From contig NC_059356.1 in the NCBI RefSeq assembly GCF_019703515.2, positions 28,019,914-28,083,913 of the forward strand: a DNA stretch of 64,000 nucleotides, in the 5' to 3' direction. The notes under the pieces were generated by a model. The model worked only from the letters and a program-made list of their open reading frames with translations, did not search any database and was not told where the DNA came from. The stretch is from Myxocyprinus asiaticus. Taxonomy: Eukaryota; Chordata; Actinopteri; Cypriniformes; Catostomidae. Of this stretch, positions 30,801 through 42,762 are shown one piece after another. The translations under genes were made by a program, and so were the position numbers. Positions within the stretch are counted from its first letter, which is position 1; each line of letters starts with the position of its first letter.

Positions 30801-33800
30801 CTCATCCCGTTTCAACTTGCAGTTTGCTCTCTTGCTGTTGTGCTGCTTTGAAGGCATCCTGGACCGTTTTTGCACACATCTGTGTGATTTTTAATTGCTG
30901 TTTTTCTTTTGTAAAAATGTACTATAGGATGCCTTTGATTGTTGTGATGTGTTTCCGGTGAGGTGTGCCATGTTTTAAGAGCGGTACAATCGCATCTTTT
31001 AAAAAATGCGTCTCATTCTGCTGCGACCACTGACTGGGAGAAACACATGCAATCCTATGTGTAAACAAACACGGAAGATGTGTGAGATGTCACTCCTGTG
31101 AAGACCAGGCTCTCTGCTTTGGCCTGATGAAGCCAGTTGAAGCACCTCAACATCACCATGGATTGTATTATGGTTGCTTATTCAGAACATTTCAGCATGG
31201 ATTGCTTGTGAACCAGTCACAATATGATTCAAGCTTTGCAAATAAACTGTTATTGAAAGATAGGGCAGTTCAAACACTACTGAACTGCAAAAATGTAAGT
31301 AAACTATTTCATTCATGAATATTTCATATGCCATGACTGTTTGATAGTTTATGGTGCTGCTTGAGTGAACATTTTAATATTTTCAGGTGACATGTGTTGG
31401 GTGAACATTATGGGTTAACCCTGAAATGTAGTTTTATAATGTTGTGTGGAGTGTTAATTATTTTTGGATTGCGTTTCAAATATGGCTGTCTTGGAAGGAC
31501 TGCACGATGTTAGCCAATCATAACAGTGGGTGTTTACGTTGAAGTCTTAAAGGGCTAGTGAGCTTGAAACAGAGCATTTCAGACAGAGGGCCAGAGACAG
31601 GGTCAAAAATAATTGTATATGACTAAATACTGACCAAATTATGTTTTGGTGCAAAAAAACATTAACATTATAAGGGGACCTCAGGGAAGATAATAAAATG
31701 ATTATGTCATGACCCCTTTAATGCAAATAATACAAAAGCAACTAGTGACGTATAAAAATGTCCATGTCATAAATTTTACAACTCATATCTATCCCTGTGA
31801 CAGATAATGTTTATTTGCCACTCAACCTCTGACTGGAATGTGCAATCTGTACCATGCGGTGATTTTGCATAACCGTGGCATTAACAATACTCGAAAATTT
31901 GTAACGGTTGACAAATTTTTACAGGTGTATAATTTTAACCGGTAGATCAATGGAGGAGCTATTTCACAGAACATAAAATTTGTGACCAATGAGGGGACAG
32001 CTTGTTCACATGTGACTTTTATTAAAACAGTTTTGGTCGGTTTTGAAAAATATTGCCGGACCAAGAAGTAACTACAACACTGTAACAATTTTGGCCCCTA
32101 TTTCAGAACAACTCAAATGAGCTACAGGTCTGAAAATGCCCTTATACAGCTTTTGATTGGACCAAAATCAGAGTAGTGCAAGAAGGGTCATCAATATTTT
32201 TGGTTTGTATTCCTGGAAGAGATAGACTGTCAATTTTAAATCTGTAAGTCTGCTAAAGGTTAATTTTGTCAACTTTTAGGAGTACACTAGCATATGATGG
32301 CTTTAAATGTATTAGACATGGACTAAATTCAACAAAACTTGAAATAAAACCAATTTTGATTTAATGTGGTCTTTAACCTCTACTGCTCAACATTAATATG
32401 CATAGCTCATATGAGCAGTCCATGATAATTATTAGGAACATAATAAATAGACTGATTCCAGAAAGGTTACCTGCAGGAGTGTTGTTTGGCACACTCTCCA
32501 GCTCCTGCACAATGTTGATGTCAAGCAGTTCAAAAGACAGTAAATCCTAAGTCGAAAGCAAAAGAGAGTGTATTGAACTGGCACAAAATTCTTTACATAA
32601 CATGATGAGAAAATGATAAACATGAAAAACTTGATTTTCATTTGGCCATACCTGAGCTGTGAGTAAATCCACAGATGGAATGTAGAATTCCTGATCACAG
32701 TCTTGGTTCACGGATAAGAGCAGTTGGTCCCTTGAAGCAGCCTGGCATTTGTCCTCCCTCTCAAGAGTGCGGGAAGACTTCTCCTGAAAGCCACAAGGAC
32801 ATAAATTGTATTCCGAAGGTAACAGTGAAAATCTTTTAAAAAGAAAAGTTCCTCCACTTCACAAATGTTCTACCTATAAGCCTATACTTCTAACCATACA
32901 CTCGTGTAGAGGTCTGCAGGCAGAAATGTATTAAATAATCATTGTATATTTCGAGCAATCAGAAATAAAGTTAGCTTTTTTCCAACTGAAATCAGGCATT
33001 TATATGTTGATTTTATTGACCGTGAATTAAAAGCAATCATAAATCATATTGAAGATAACCACACTGTTATGCATTCAACAAATATCCCACCAAAGTGGCA
33101 GATCTCTAGTGTTTTGAGCGGCATTGAGCGAATTTCTTCTGCACCGGTGGACACGTAGGGTGGGAGACTCCAGTGTACATAACAATAGCTGTCCAGATAA
33201 AGAGGATTTCTTTGGTGGTTGAGAGTGTCTCCACATAGCTGCCTTACCTGTGGGGTGACACATGGAGACACCAGCAGCCCATCAGCACAGATGGCAGTAG
33301 GAGCATGTGGATCCACCACAATGCTACACCACACACGCGGCCCAAACTGCTCTCCTCTGTGTGCTAAGCGCCAGTGGGAAGTGTAGGTGCCCTCTAGCGT
33401 CGGAGCACAGAGTGCCACGCTGACCACACCCACCTGTCCTGGCTGCAGTGTGGGAACTGCGATCTCTCGCCACCTTTCACCCGAGCCCACTGCCAGGTTC
33501 CCCCACATGAACTTCAACTGAGGAGGGATTGAGAAGGACACTCAGGTTTGTACGTTTATTTGTGTGTACGCAACAGTGTGTGTTTATTCAAGATTGTGTG
33601 TGAATACCTTGGTCTCTGAGTCCCAGCACACTCTTCCACTGTTTTTCATTTTCCAGTATTTGATGAATTTGGTCCCAGGACGCAGACGTGATCCATCAGG
33701 CAGGTTTTCATCCAGAAGAAGAGCCGTCATAGCTGGCACAGACAATGGGCATGGACGTTTAGGACGACTGCAATGACAAACAAAAATCAGTTATAGGACG

Positions 33801-36800
33801 CAACACAACTATACTATATCATATTCAAAGTGACAGTTTAAATGGAAGAAAAAAGCAACACAGCAAAAAGGAGTTTATTTCTAAAAGGTCAGAGAGAGGG
33901 TGAAAAATGGTCAATTAAAATGAAATTTAGTTTATGGCACAAAAAAAAAAACCTTACTAACATTTAAGTGGAAAATAAATTTATAAGAATTGCATTAAAA
34001 CACAAAAACAAAAAAAGATGACAAAGCAGAGGTTTTAAAACTAAATACTACTGTAACTCTATAGTAATTTAATATGTTCTTATTCATTGAAAGATTATTA
34101 ACCTCATTTGGAAGAGAGGTGTAAGCTCTTACTCTGGGCTGTTTGCCTGTGTGGCCCGTGGCTGCAGCAGGACAGGTGAAGAGCTCCCTTCTCCAGCAGC
34201 ACTCCACTGCAGCCCTCTTCTCTCCATCCTCAGCTGTTTCCTGATCTCTTTCACCTCCGCTTTAAGCTGTCGCTTCTCCGCTTTAAGGCGCTGCTTCTCT
34301 GCCTTACGAAAGCTCCTGTCACCCCTTCTGTAGAACCTTCAGAGGAAGATTTGATTATTTATTTCAGCCTTTTCTGAACCTTGATACCAATGCATCAAAC
34401 AGAGGACAAAAGCCCACCTGCTGTGGTCTGGTGCTGGAGAACCATGCTCAGGAATGGACAGGGGAGTTCTGGCTCTCACAAGGTTGTGGCTTGGATCATG
34501 TGAGAAGCTGCAAGGCTCACACAGAGTGCAGGAGGTACACACACTGGGTAACAAGAAACCAAACAAAATAAAACTTACAATGGTTAATGACAAAATGAAA
34601 GTCTATTACATCTATTTACACCATGCCAGAGTTTCGCGTGACTTATAATTCAAGCAACACAACAAAAGTAAAGGGAGGTGTGCTCCCCGCACAACCGTCA
34701 GACCAAAAACCCAAGACAAAAGTGATCATAGATCCAATATTGGTTTTTACTGGAAGTAAATATTTTCAAAGATGTAAAAAATAAGCAGCAGGTATTTGGT
34801 CTTCAGGGTTACCCCTGGCCCAAAATAATGAACAAAACAACCTAGAAAGAAAAAACAAAAATAACTAACCTGAAAGGAGGAAATAAAAATACAATTAAAC
34901 TAAACCAACAAAACAGGATGAACATTCAAATAAACAGGGCAGCTCACCCCTACAGAACTAGCACAAATGCAAAGAACCATCACAGTTCTTGAAACTCAAG
35001 GTATTGGTCTGGCGGCTGGTGGGGAGCGTGGAGGAGTGCGACCGGCCCGAAGTCGCAACAACTCGTATCTCAACGGCAGCACAGAGATTTTATAAGGCAT
35101 ACACTGAGGAACAGCCAGTCACCATCATACAGGTGAAGCAAATGATTGGCAAATTAGCTGGACCTGGAACAGACACACCAAGCACCAACAAAACACTCAG
35201 ACAGATGCTGGGTTTCCATCCAAAATGTTTCAAATTTTTTAAGCACATTTCTAAAAATTCAACTTACGAAAATACGAATTGTTGCGCGTTTCCATCCACT
35301 ACGTAATGCGCATATCATGAGGGTGGAGCAGCTGAATGACTTCTCCCTGCTTTAGGGACAGTTTTATTTGCAAGGCTGGAGCAAGTATCTCATTTTATTA
35401 AATGCATCCACGAGACACCACAGAATAAGTGTAATATCTGATATAATGTGGGCTGAAATAGCTGCGATGCCCACACACCGCCAGTCTCCGCATACCTGGG
35501 AGAGCCCGCTCTCAAAACTGTTCTGGCAGATTGTGAGGACCCACTTTATCGACCAGCTGTGGGTTAAACACTTCCGAATGACAAGCGCTATGTTCAAAGA
35601 ATTGTGTGCCAAGGTCGGACCTTTCGGTTGGCTAGTCACATCAAGCTATCGCACACTCATAACACATGCACGAATGGTCAAAACACATCATCGTTTTGCA
35701 AATAAACCGTTTCCATCACCTTAATGTGCACTTTAACTAATGCGAAACTCCAGAAAATCCACCTCCTCCTAGTGCATTAAATTTTAAGCTATTTATAAAG
35801 TTTATTTGCACATCAAGCGTTTCCATTCAGGATTTCTTATGCGCAATTTCAAAATGCGCATAAAAATAGTTGGATGGAAACCCCCCTAAAGAAAGAGCGA
35901 AGCACAACAGTAATAATGCACAAAACAAACACGGGATGTAACAACAACATTTTTGCTCACTTGGCTTTTATTTGTTAATCCTGCACATAGTAAAAATGTT
36001 CTGGTCAAAGCAGTATTTTAATGTGATTTTGTTGCTTTCAGAGGCCGACCGATAGAACGGCTTTACCGTTTAAATATGCCCGATAGTTGTTTTTTGGAAC
36101 TGTCGGCAAAAATCAACACTGATAGTTGCCTGTCTTTTTTTCATTATTATTCTCCATGTTCTTCTGTGGCCTGACACCACGTCGGGATTTGCTGTATCTA
36201 AATCTTTCATCATTGACAATATTCATCCATATTTTATCCTCACCTTGTCATTTTGATTAGATAATCAAGTGTTCTACACTGAAGCAAGGGCATGCAATGA
36301 AAAATATGGCTATAAGGAAACATCAGCACATACATCGATCTACTATTGATGCATAATGATCTACTGTTGATGAATTACTGCTCATACAGTATTTATTAGC
36401 CTATATCACAATGTTTCCTTTATAGTGTTTCTATTGTAATACATTATAGATGATTGTATGAGTGTATGTTTTGTTTCCCCTATGTGATTGTGAGAGTAGC
36501 TGGAAGCACAGACATCTCAAAATAAGAGTCTCTATGTCTGTGCCCATCACAGTAAGAAAGACCAAAATGTTGTTTTTTTTTTACATTTAATAAATCTATT
36601 TTAAAAACTATTGGCCGATTAATCGGTCATCTGCATTTCCATCACCTTAAGCCCGAAGTATACTTCAGTGAGACACGAAAACAAGGCATCTGCGTACAGG
36701 ATGCGTAGAGCAAATTTTGTCATCAGCAGGGTGCTCGATTTTTCTAACCGTGCGTACTCTGAACGCGAAGAATGCGTGTGTGCCAGGAATGATTTGCACT

Positions 36801-39800
36801 TATCAGTCGGTCCACAAGGCAGCAATACTCGCAATTGGGCCATTGCATTCACAAAGAAGCACTAGAAGATGTAATCACTGCTAAACATCAGGAGACAAAG
36901 GTAGAAACAACAACAATGGACACTCAGATCTAACCTGCACTGGTATCCGCCACCTGCAGTCTGGCCCCGGCAGCTGCTGCAGGCTGGAGCTGAACTTGGG
37001 GCCCCAGGCAGTGTGGATGAGGTGACCTCAGGAATTTGTGCCTCTGCTCCCACTGGCTTATGGATGCAGCATTGTCCAGAGAACTCCCTGCAGATCTTTT
37101 CTACTGCTTCCCGAACCACCTGGTCCTTAAACTGTACCAGTAAAAAGATTTTGGAAAAGGGAATAATAGAGAGATGTTTCCTTAGTGATGACAGGGTTTT
37201 TCTCCACTGCCAAAGGTGTCAGAATCTTACACACTTTGGCACTGAACAACATTTGTCAATTCAAAATGTCCCGTTTCTCGTACCTTTTCCATGTATGACG
37301 TGAACCAGGCTGGAGGTGTCTTATCCTCCGCTTTTCCACCTTTGAGTTCATTTACAGTTACCTTTAAAACAAAAGCAGTTTTATGATATTAAAACAGAAA
37401 GAAAAACAACTTTAAAAGATGTATTGAATATTACAATGCAAGCAAAGTATAATAAAACGTTTAAACCATATTTATAAAAAAAATCCAAATGTAATATTAC
37501 ACATGCAAACTTATTAAGTAGCAGTCAGGAATTTGCTACAACAACAACACTGGCTACATCTGTGTTTGTGCAAAACCATTGGATCATATAATCTTACCAA
37601 TCCTTCCTCTGGGACTGCAGCTTGCACTTTGCGACTCACTACTTGCGCCAAAGTAGGGCAGTGTTGAGGAGGCCTGAATCCCTTCTTGGGTTCTCCAACA
37701 CTACCAGGTTTCACCTGAGCCAAACCCACCCCCGACCCTTGTGGTGGACCCGATGCTGGCACTCTGGCTGTACTGCCCCTTGTCTCATACACATTCATTT
37801 GCAGTCTGTTCCCCTGTCGTGCAGCACTCTATGGGTTCAGACAAAAAGACCTGTAAGGTCTCACATTCTATCAAGGCCATTCGTTACAATAAAGAGCAAT
37901 GTAACATCAGCAGAGTGTAGAGTATTTCCATCACATTTGTTGATTCCAAAGCAATAGGTTTAATACACTCTACAATAACACCCTAAACAGGTAAAGCAAT
38001 AATCGTTTACCTTCAGGGCCTCTTCATATTCCACTGAAAAGAGAAAATAGAGAGCTACAATCAATATCTATGTTCCAATTTATCAAATGTTCTTTCTGAA
38101 TTTAAATGTATTTATTTTGCTTTGATTTGTTTGACTGATTGATGACACAGATGAAGACCTGTTACTTACATTGGCTGTTGATTGATACCTAAAACCAAGA
38201 GTAAAACACAAAATTATATTAGAAATATTCCCAAAATGAAAATTCAGAATAAATGGAGACTTCTACTTTTTTTCTGAAAGTCCTCAAAATTCCCACCACA
38301 GTGTCATTTCACAGTGTCACATCTCAAATTCTGTGTTGTGTTTAATAAAATTATGTGGTAGAAATGACAGTGAAAGAAAGAAAATTGTTTTTGAAATTAA
38401 ATGGCCAACTCCTTTGTCTTGCTAAGGCTAATTTCACAGTTAACAATGTATGTATCTTAAATATACACAACTAAATATTTTCTCATTTGTTTTGCATAAT
38501 TTTTCAAAATTACAGCTGTATTGGAAATGATGCTCTGTTCTTCTAACATAATTTGTCTTCTATACAATTTCAAGCATGCTCTTCACTGACAATTTTTGTT
38601 GACTTGGTACACTGATGTTTTAAAAACACTTTATTAGGGACAAAATTGTTTGGTGTGGTGGAAATTATGGCACAATTGTGGGATTAAATTGATAGAAATA
38701 GTTTTCACAATTAATATTGAAATGGCTGATGCTTGTTTCAATCTTTGTTTAGATGATCATAGTTTAAAAAAATAATATATATATATATAAAATAGATTTT
38801 CATAGCTTAATATTTAAAGTCTGCGTCCTGGGACAAGTCAAAAACAGTCAAATCTTTACATAAAAGGCATTTGAAAAGTGCCAAAAATAAATAATGAAGG
38901 CCTGGTAAAAAGTTTCCTAATCAGTTTTAATGTGACCTTCATATAACAAAAAGGAAAAAGTTGAAAACTATTCGTTTTAATAAAAAGTATGCATCCGAAG
39001 AAACACAATGCATCCAGCGTCATGAATATAGGCTTACCTCTTCATTCTCCTCATCGATATACGTCACTTGTAAATTACACAGGCTAAAAGACCTCTTCAC
39101 CTGAAGAAGAAAGCAATACCGAAAGTCAAGACACGACTCCCTTAATGGAGGATAATAGTTTCTGTTTAATAATATACTCAACTGTCTACAACTACCCATT
39201 GCTCTCCTTTTCTGATATTGCTTTTGTGCCATAAATTCTGCGCGCGCAAGATGATACTGCGCATCATTTACGTGACACAGTGTTTTGCAAGTGGACGAGA
39301 AAAATACAGTTTACTATAGCAGTCAATTGTTGTGTTTCAGAAACCAGTGAACTATGCCTGGACTAGCTACGCGGCAAGCAAGCACAAAAACGCTGTCTAG
39401 AAAAGGAGCTCAAAAGGTTTTGAGACTCAATCCGTGAGTCAACACAATATACAAGTGCTGGATCTACAGACGTGACAGCTGGTTCGTCTTATAACGGCTT
39501 TCTAATTAATGGCCTGCATTAGATTGAAGGCCTAGGCACGTACGATCCAAAAGCAAAACTATAAAGCATTTATTTTAATAGCAATACATATTTTAAAACG
39601 TGGCTTTTTAATTTTTAGCTTTCGGCAAAATGGTCGCTTGGCTCACTCTTTCTAAATGATGAAGCATTTTTTTACTGCATGCCGCTCGTCAAAGTAGCAC
39701 TCAGAGAAGTGGATGTCAAAACAGATGCTTTGTAATACTATAATCGCACAAGACCTCCTCAGATAAAAGGGCTTTGCGGCATCAAGATGAGTGTTCAGAC

Positions 39801-39929
39801 TGACATCAGTCATCATCTTGTGCTTACCATGGCCTCCGTAGACTCCCAACTCTTCGTCTCTGAGCCAGACAGCAAAAAACTCTTCGCATTCCCTCGGAAA
39901 TTCACCTTCAGATTGATATAGAAATCCAT
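24817..39929 (-). CDS. nbr1: NBR1 selective-autophagy cargo receptor
   Basis: Twenty-one coding exons total 3006 nt in frame (1001 residues; human NBR1 is 966): 39828-39929, 39038-39100, 38170-38188, 38011-38033, 37598-37828, 37284-37361, 36935-37131, 34418-34543, 34133-34336, 33608-33767, 33248-33517, 32652-32783, 32471-32546, 29517-29627, 29238-29396, 28943-29146, 28175-28601, 27013-27095, 26297-26366, 26013-26109, 24817-24990. Domains are PB1 (1-84, YIDEENEE), ZZ zinc finger (about 222-275, cysteine pairs split over two exons), basic coiled coil (about 280-330), FW (about 353-490, GTYTSHWRL), LIR (EDYIII, about 771-776), amphipathic helix (GGLVKGALSVAASAYKALF, about 920) and UBA (945-1001). 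It binds ubiquitin and Atg8 proteins, bridges cargo to autophagosomes, and partners with p62 through PB1. The donors at 29237 (GTTTAT) and 27012 (GTGGGA) are weak, so those exons may be alternatively spliced. Confidence 0.95.
25183..25755. mobile_element. Palindromic MITE containing a second MITE, NBR1 intron
   Basis: The outer ends (CACTTTATATTTGGTGTCTT and its complement ending ATATAAAGTG) are inverted. Inside, 25331-25581 has its own ends, TAACACCCTGTCTACACC and GGTGTAGACAGGGTGTAA, and is GC-richer. This is a nested insertion. Confidence 0.7.
27306..27957. mobile_element. Complete TTAA-flanked palindromic MITE, NBR1 intron
   Basis: The ends are TTAAAGGGATAGTTCACCC and GGGTGAACTATCCCTTTAA. 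The arms run inward as near-complementary sequence (CTGCAGAACACAAG-type against its reverse complement), giving a hairpin of about 650 bases. No coding capacity. Confidence 0.85.
30387..31721. mobile_element. TTAA-flanked DNA element, 1.3 kb, NBR1 intron
   Basis: The terminal inverted repeats TTAAAGGGGTCATGACAT and ATGTCATGACCCCTTTAA bound a region with no recognised transposase. TTAA at both ends suggests a piggyBac- or Kolobok-mobilised nonautonomous element. The family is not certain. Confidence 0.7.
34650..35205. other. NBR1 intron sequence of unknown origin
   Basis: About 550 bases between the ZZ-domain exon and the Harbinger element. No repeat ends were recognised. A short GC-richer part sits near 35010-35060. 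No exon fits the NBR1 phase here. Confidence 0.3.
35210..35883. mobile_element. PIF/Harbinger-like element with transposase fragment, NBR1 intron
   Basis: The inverted ends GGGTTTCCATCCA and TGGATGGAAACCC enclose an open frame on the plus strand (35368..35724). Its part QLWVKHFRMTSAMFKELCAK resembles the N-terminal region of Harbinger (HARBI1-like) transposases. The catalytic DDE part is missing. It is a deletion derivative. Confidence 0.65.
36039..36633. mobile_element. hAT-like nonautonomous element, NBR1 intron
   Basis: It starts CAGAGGCCGACCGAT and ends ATTAATCGGTCATCTG, an imperfect inverted pair with CAG/CTG termini typical of hAT elements. No coding region. Confidence 0.6.
36645..36860. 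repeat. Partial MITE, NBR1 intron
   Basis: GCCCGAAGTATACTTCAGTG at one end is a palindromic fish MITE terminus. The rest is GC-richer than the flanks, and the other end is not clear. Confidence 0.35.
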
Positions 39930-40086
39930 GGCGCGAGGACTATTTCAGGCGTTGCATAGGTGATAAGAGTAAGGCCTTGATGAGCTGCTGTACTCTGGCC
40001 TCTGGATTTCTCTGATCAAAATGGTCCTCTGTGTTTACATCAGCGACGTAAACACTACCACTGCATCAGCTGACAGGAAAAAGGCC

Positions 40087-40094
40087 TGACGTCA
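40087..40094. promoter_or_regulatory. CRE-like palindrome upstream of NBR1
   Basis: A perfect TGACGTCA lies 158 bases upstream of the NBR1 start codon, followed by a GCGGAAG (ETS-like) motif. This fits a promoter position but is motif-only evidence. Confidence 0.35.
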
Positions 40095-40149
40095 TCCAAA
40101 GCGGAAGAATCTGATGGGCAGGGCAATATTCAGCTGTAGTGCAATATCA

Positions 40150-40155
40150 CACGTG
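40150..40155. promoter_or_regulatory. E-box (CACGTG) upstream of NBR1
   Basis: CACGTG is the centre of a 14-base palindrome (ATCACACGTGTGAT, 40146-40159) about 220 bases upstream of the NBR1 start. TFEB/MITF-type factors bind CACGTG cores in autophagy genes, but the flanks differ from the ideal CLEAR site. Confidence 0.3.
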
Positions 40156-40529
40156 TGATCTGGTGAATGTTAATACAGTATTGCTACATAGCATTTTAAT
40201 ATTAGATCTGAATTGATCCGTGATTAATAATTGAGATAGAAATTGCATTTAGTCGGTAAGGGGAACGATATGGCGTATTTGTTTTTCCTTAAATTTCACA
40301 AATTCTATAAGATCTGATAAAGGACTGAATGGAGTCAACTGTTTATTGTTTCTTTGCTCTGTGTTAGTCAAAATGTGACCCCTAGAAATACATTATCTCT
40401 CTAAAAAGAAAAATCTTGCCACATTGACACCAGTAGCATTATTATAAGTAATAATATTTGTATGATATTAACTTATATATAATAATGTTTGTAATAATAC
40501 TTAATCATTATACTTAATAATTATTTTAC

Positions 40530-41100
40530 TTAAAGGAATATTCTGCGTTCAGTACAAGTTAAGCATTTGTGGCATAATGTTGATTACTACAAAAATGTAT
40601 TTCGACTTGTTCTTCCTTCTCTTTAAAAAAAGAAAAGAAAAAAGAGCAAAAATCAAGGTTCCAGTGAGGCGTTTACAATGGAAGTAAATGGGGCCAATTT
40701 TTGGATGGTTTAAAGGCAGAAATGTGAAGCTGATAATTTTATAAAAGCACTTACATTAAATCTTCTGTTAAACTTGTGTATTATTTGAGCTGTAAAGTTG
40801 TTTAAATCGTCATTTTTACAGTCGTTTTAGGTTGAGTTTACATTACATTGTCATGGCAATGAAGATATAAAATTGTCTATAACTTTACACAGATAAAGTT
40901 AGTAAGTGTAAGTGATTTTTTCCACACTAAAATCATGTTAACACATATCTAGTTAATTTCTTGTGGCTATACTTTTGAAAAAGTGAGTATTTTAACATAA
41001 AAAAATTGGCCTGACTGTAACCCAGAATTTTGCTTTTTTTAAGAAAAGGAGGGACGAGTCCAAATTAATTTGTGTGGTAATCAATATTATGCTATTATTT
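40530..41100. repeat. TTAA-type MITE copy, truncated at the right
   Basis: It begins TTAAAGGAATATTCTGCGTT and shares a long body with 62170-62645 (CTTGTGGCTATACTTTTGAA and AAATTGGCC segments). The right terminus is degraded. Confidence 0.6.
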
Positions 41101-41155
41101 ATACGTAGGTACTTGGGACAGTGTCGTACAAAGTATAGAACTATACCTACAAGTA

Positions 41156-42762
41156 TACAGGTGCTGGTCATATAATTAGAATATCATCAAAAAGTTGATT
41201 TATTTCACTAATTCCATTCAAAAAGTGAAACTTGTATATTATATTCATTCATTACACACAGACTGATATATTTCAAATGTTTATTTCTTTTAATTTTGAT
41301 GATTATAACTGACAACTAAGGAAAATCCCAAATTCAGTATCTCAGAGAATTAGAATATTACTTAAGACCAATACAAAGAAAGGATTTTTAGAAATCTTGG
41401 CCAACTGAAAAGTATGAACATGAAAAGTATGAGCATGTACAGCACTCAATACTTAGTTGGGGCTCCTTTTGCCTGAATTACTGCAGCAATGCGGCGTGGC
41501 ATGGAGTCGATCAGTCTGTGGCACTGCTCAGGTGTTATGAGAGCCCAGGTTGCTCTGATAGTGGCCTTCAGCTCTTCTGCATTGTTGGGTCTGGCATATC
41601 GCATCTTCCTGTTCACAATACCCCATAGATTTTCTATGGGGTTAAGGTCAGGCGAGTTTGCTGGCCAATTAAGAACAGGGATACCATGGTCCTTAAACCA
41701 GATACTGGTTGCTTTGGCACTGTGTGCAGGTGCCAAGTCCTGTTGGAAAATGAAATCTGCATCTCCATAAAGTTGGTCAGCAGCAGGAAGCATGAAGTGC
41801 TCTAAAACTTCCTGGTATACGGCTGCGTTGACCTTGGACCTCAGAAAACACAGTGGACCAACACCAGCAGATGACATGGCACCCCAAACCATCACTGACT
41901 GTGGAAACTTTACACTGGACCTCAAGCAACGTGGATTGTGTGCCTCTCCTCTCTTCCTCCAGACTCTGGGACCCTGATTTCCAAAGGAAATGCAAAATTT
42001 ACTTTCATCAGAGAACATAACTTTGGACCACTCAGCAGCATTTTTGTCTTTAGCCCAGGCGAGACGCTTCTGACGCTGTCTGTTGTTCAAGAGTGGCTTG
42101 ACACAAGGAATGCGACAGCTGAAACCCATGTCTTGCATACATCTGTGCGTAGTGGTTCTTGAAGCACTGACTCCAGCTGCAGTCCACTCTTTGTGAATCT
42201 CCCCCACATTTTTGAATGGGTTTTGTTTCACAATCCTCTCCAGGGTGCGGTTATCCCTATTGCTTGTACACTTTTTTCAACCACATCTTTTCCTTCCCTT
42301 TGCCTCTCTATTAATGTGCTTGGACACAGAGCTCTGTGAACAGCCAGCCTCTTTTGCAATGACCTTTTGTGTCTTGCCCTCCTTGTGCAACGTGTCAATG
42401 GTCGTCTTTTGGACAACTGTCAAGTCAGCAGTCTTCCCCATGATTGTGTAGCATACAGAACTAGACTGAGAGACCATTTAAAGGCCTTTGCAGGTGTTTT
42501 GAGTTAATTAGCTGATTAGAGTGTGGCACCAGGTGTCTTCAATATTGAACCTTTTCACAATATTCTAATTTTCTGAGATACTGAATTTGGAATTTTCCTT
42601 AGTTGTCAGTTATAATCATCAAAATTAAAAGAAATAAACATTTGAAATATATCAGTCTGTGTGTAATGAATGAATATAATATACAAGTTTCACTTTTTGA
42701 ATGGAATTAGTGAAATAAATCAACTTTTTGATGATATTCTAATTATATGACCAGCACCTGTA
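41156..42762. mobile_element. Tc1-type transposon, near full length
   Basis: Inverted repeats of about 204 bases (41156-41359 and 42559-42762) start TACAGGTGCTGGTCATATAA and flank a transposase gene on the minus strand. The TA at each end is consistent with Tc1/mariner target duplication. The two repeats look almost identical, which argues for recent activity. Confidence 0.92.
41446..42441 (-). pseudogene. Tc1 transposase with one in-frame stop
   Basis: Starting at MGKTADLTVV (42441), the frame encodes a helix-turn-helix N-terminus (AKEAGCSQSSVSKHI). It meets one TGA at 42277-42279 and continues in the same frame to the true end at 41446. The catalytic triad is intact: D in FSDESKF, D in QQDLAPAH, and E in SPDLNPIENLW. 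Total length is 332 codons including stops, normal for Tc1. A CGA to TGA change would explain the stop. Otherwise no frameshift is seen. Confidence 0.88.

Noticed and set aside
34151..34333. Plus-strand open frame over the NBR1 coiled-coil exon
   Set aside because: It is the antisense shadow of a strongly supported NBR1 exon.
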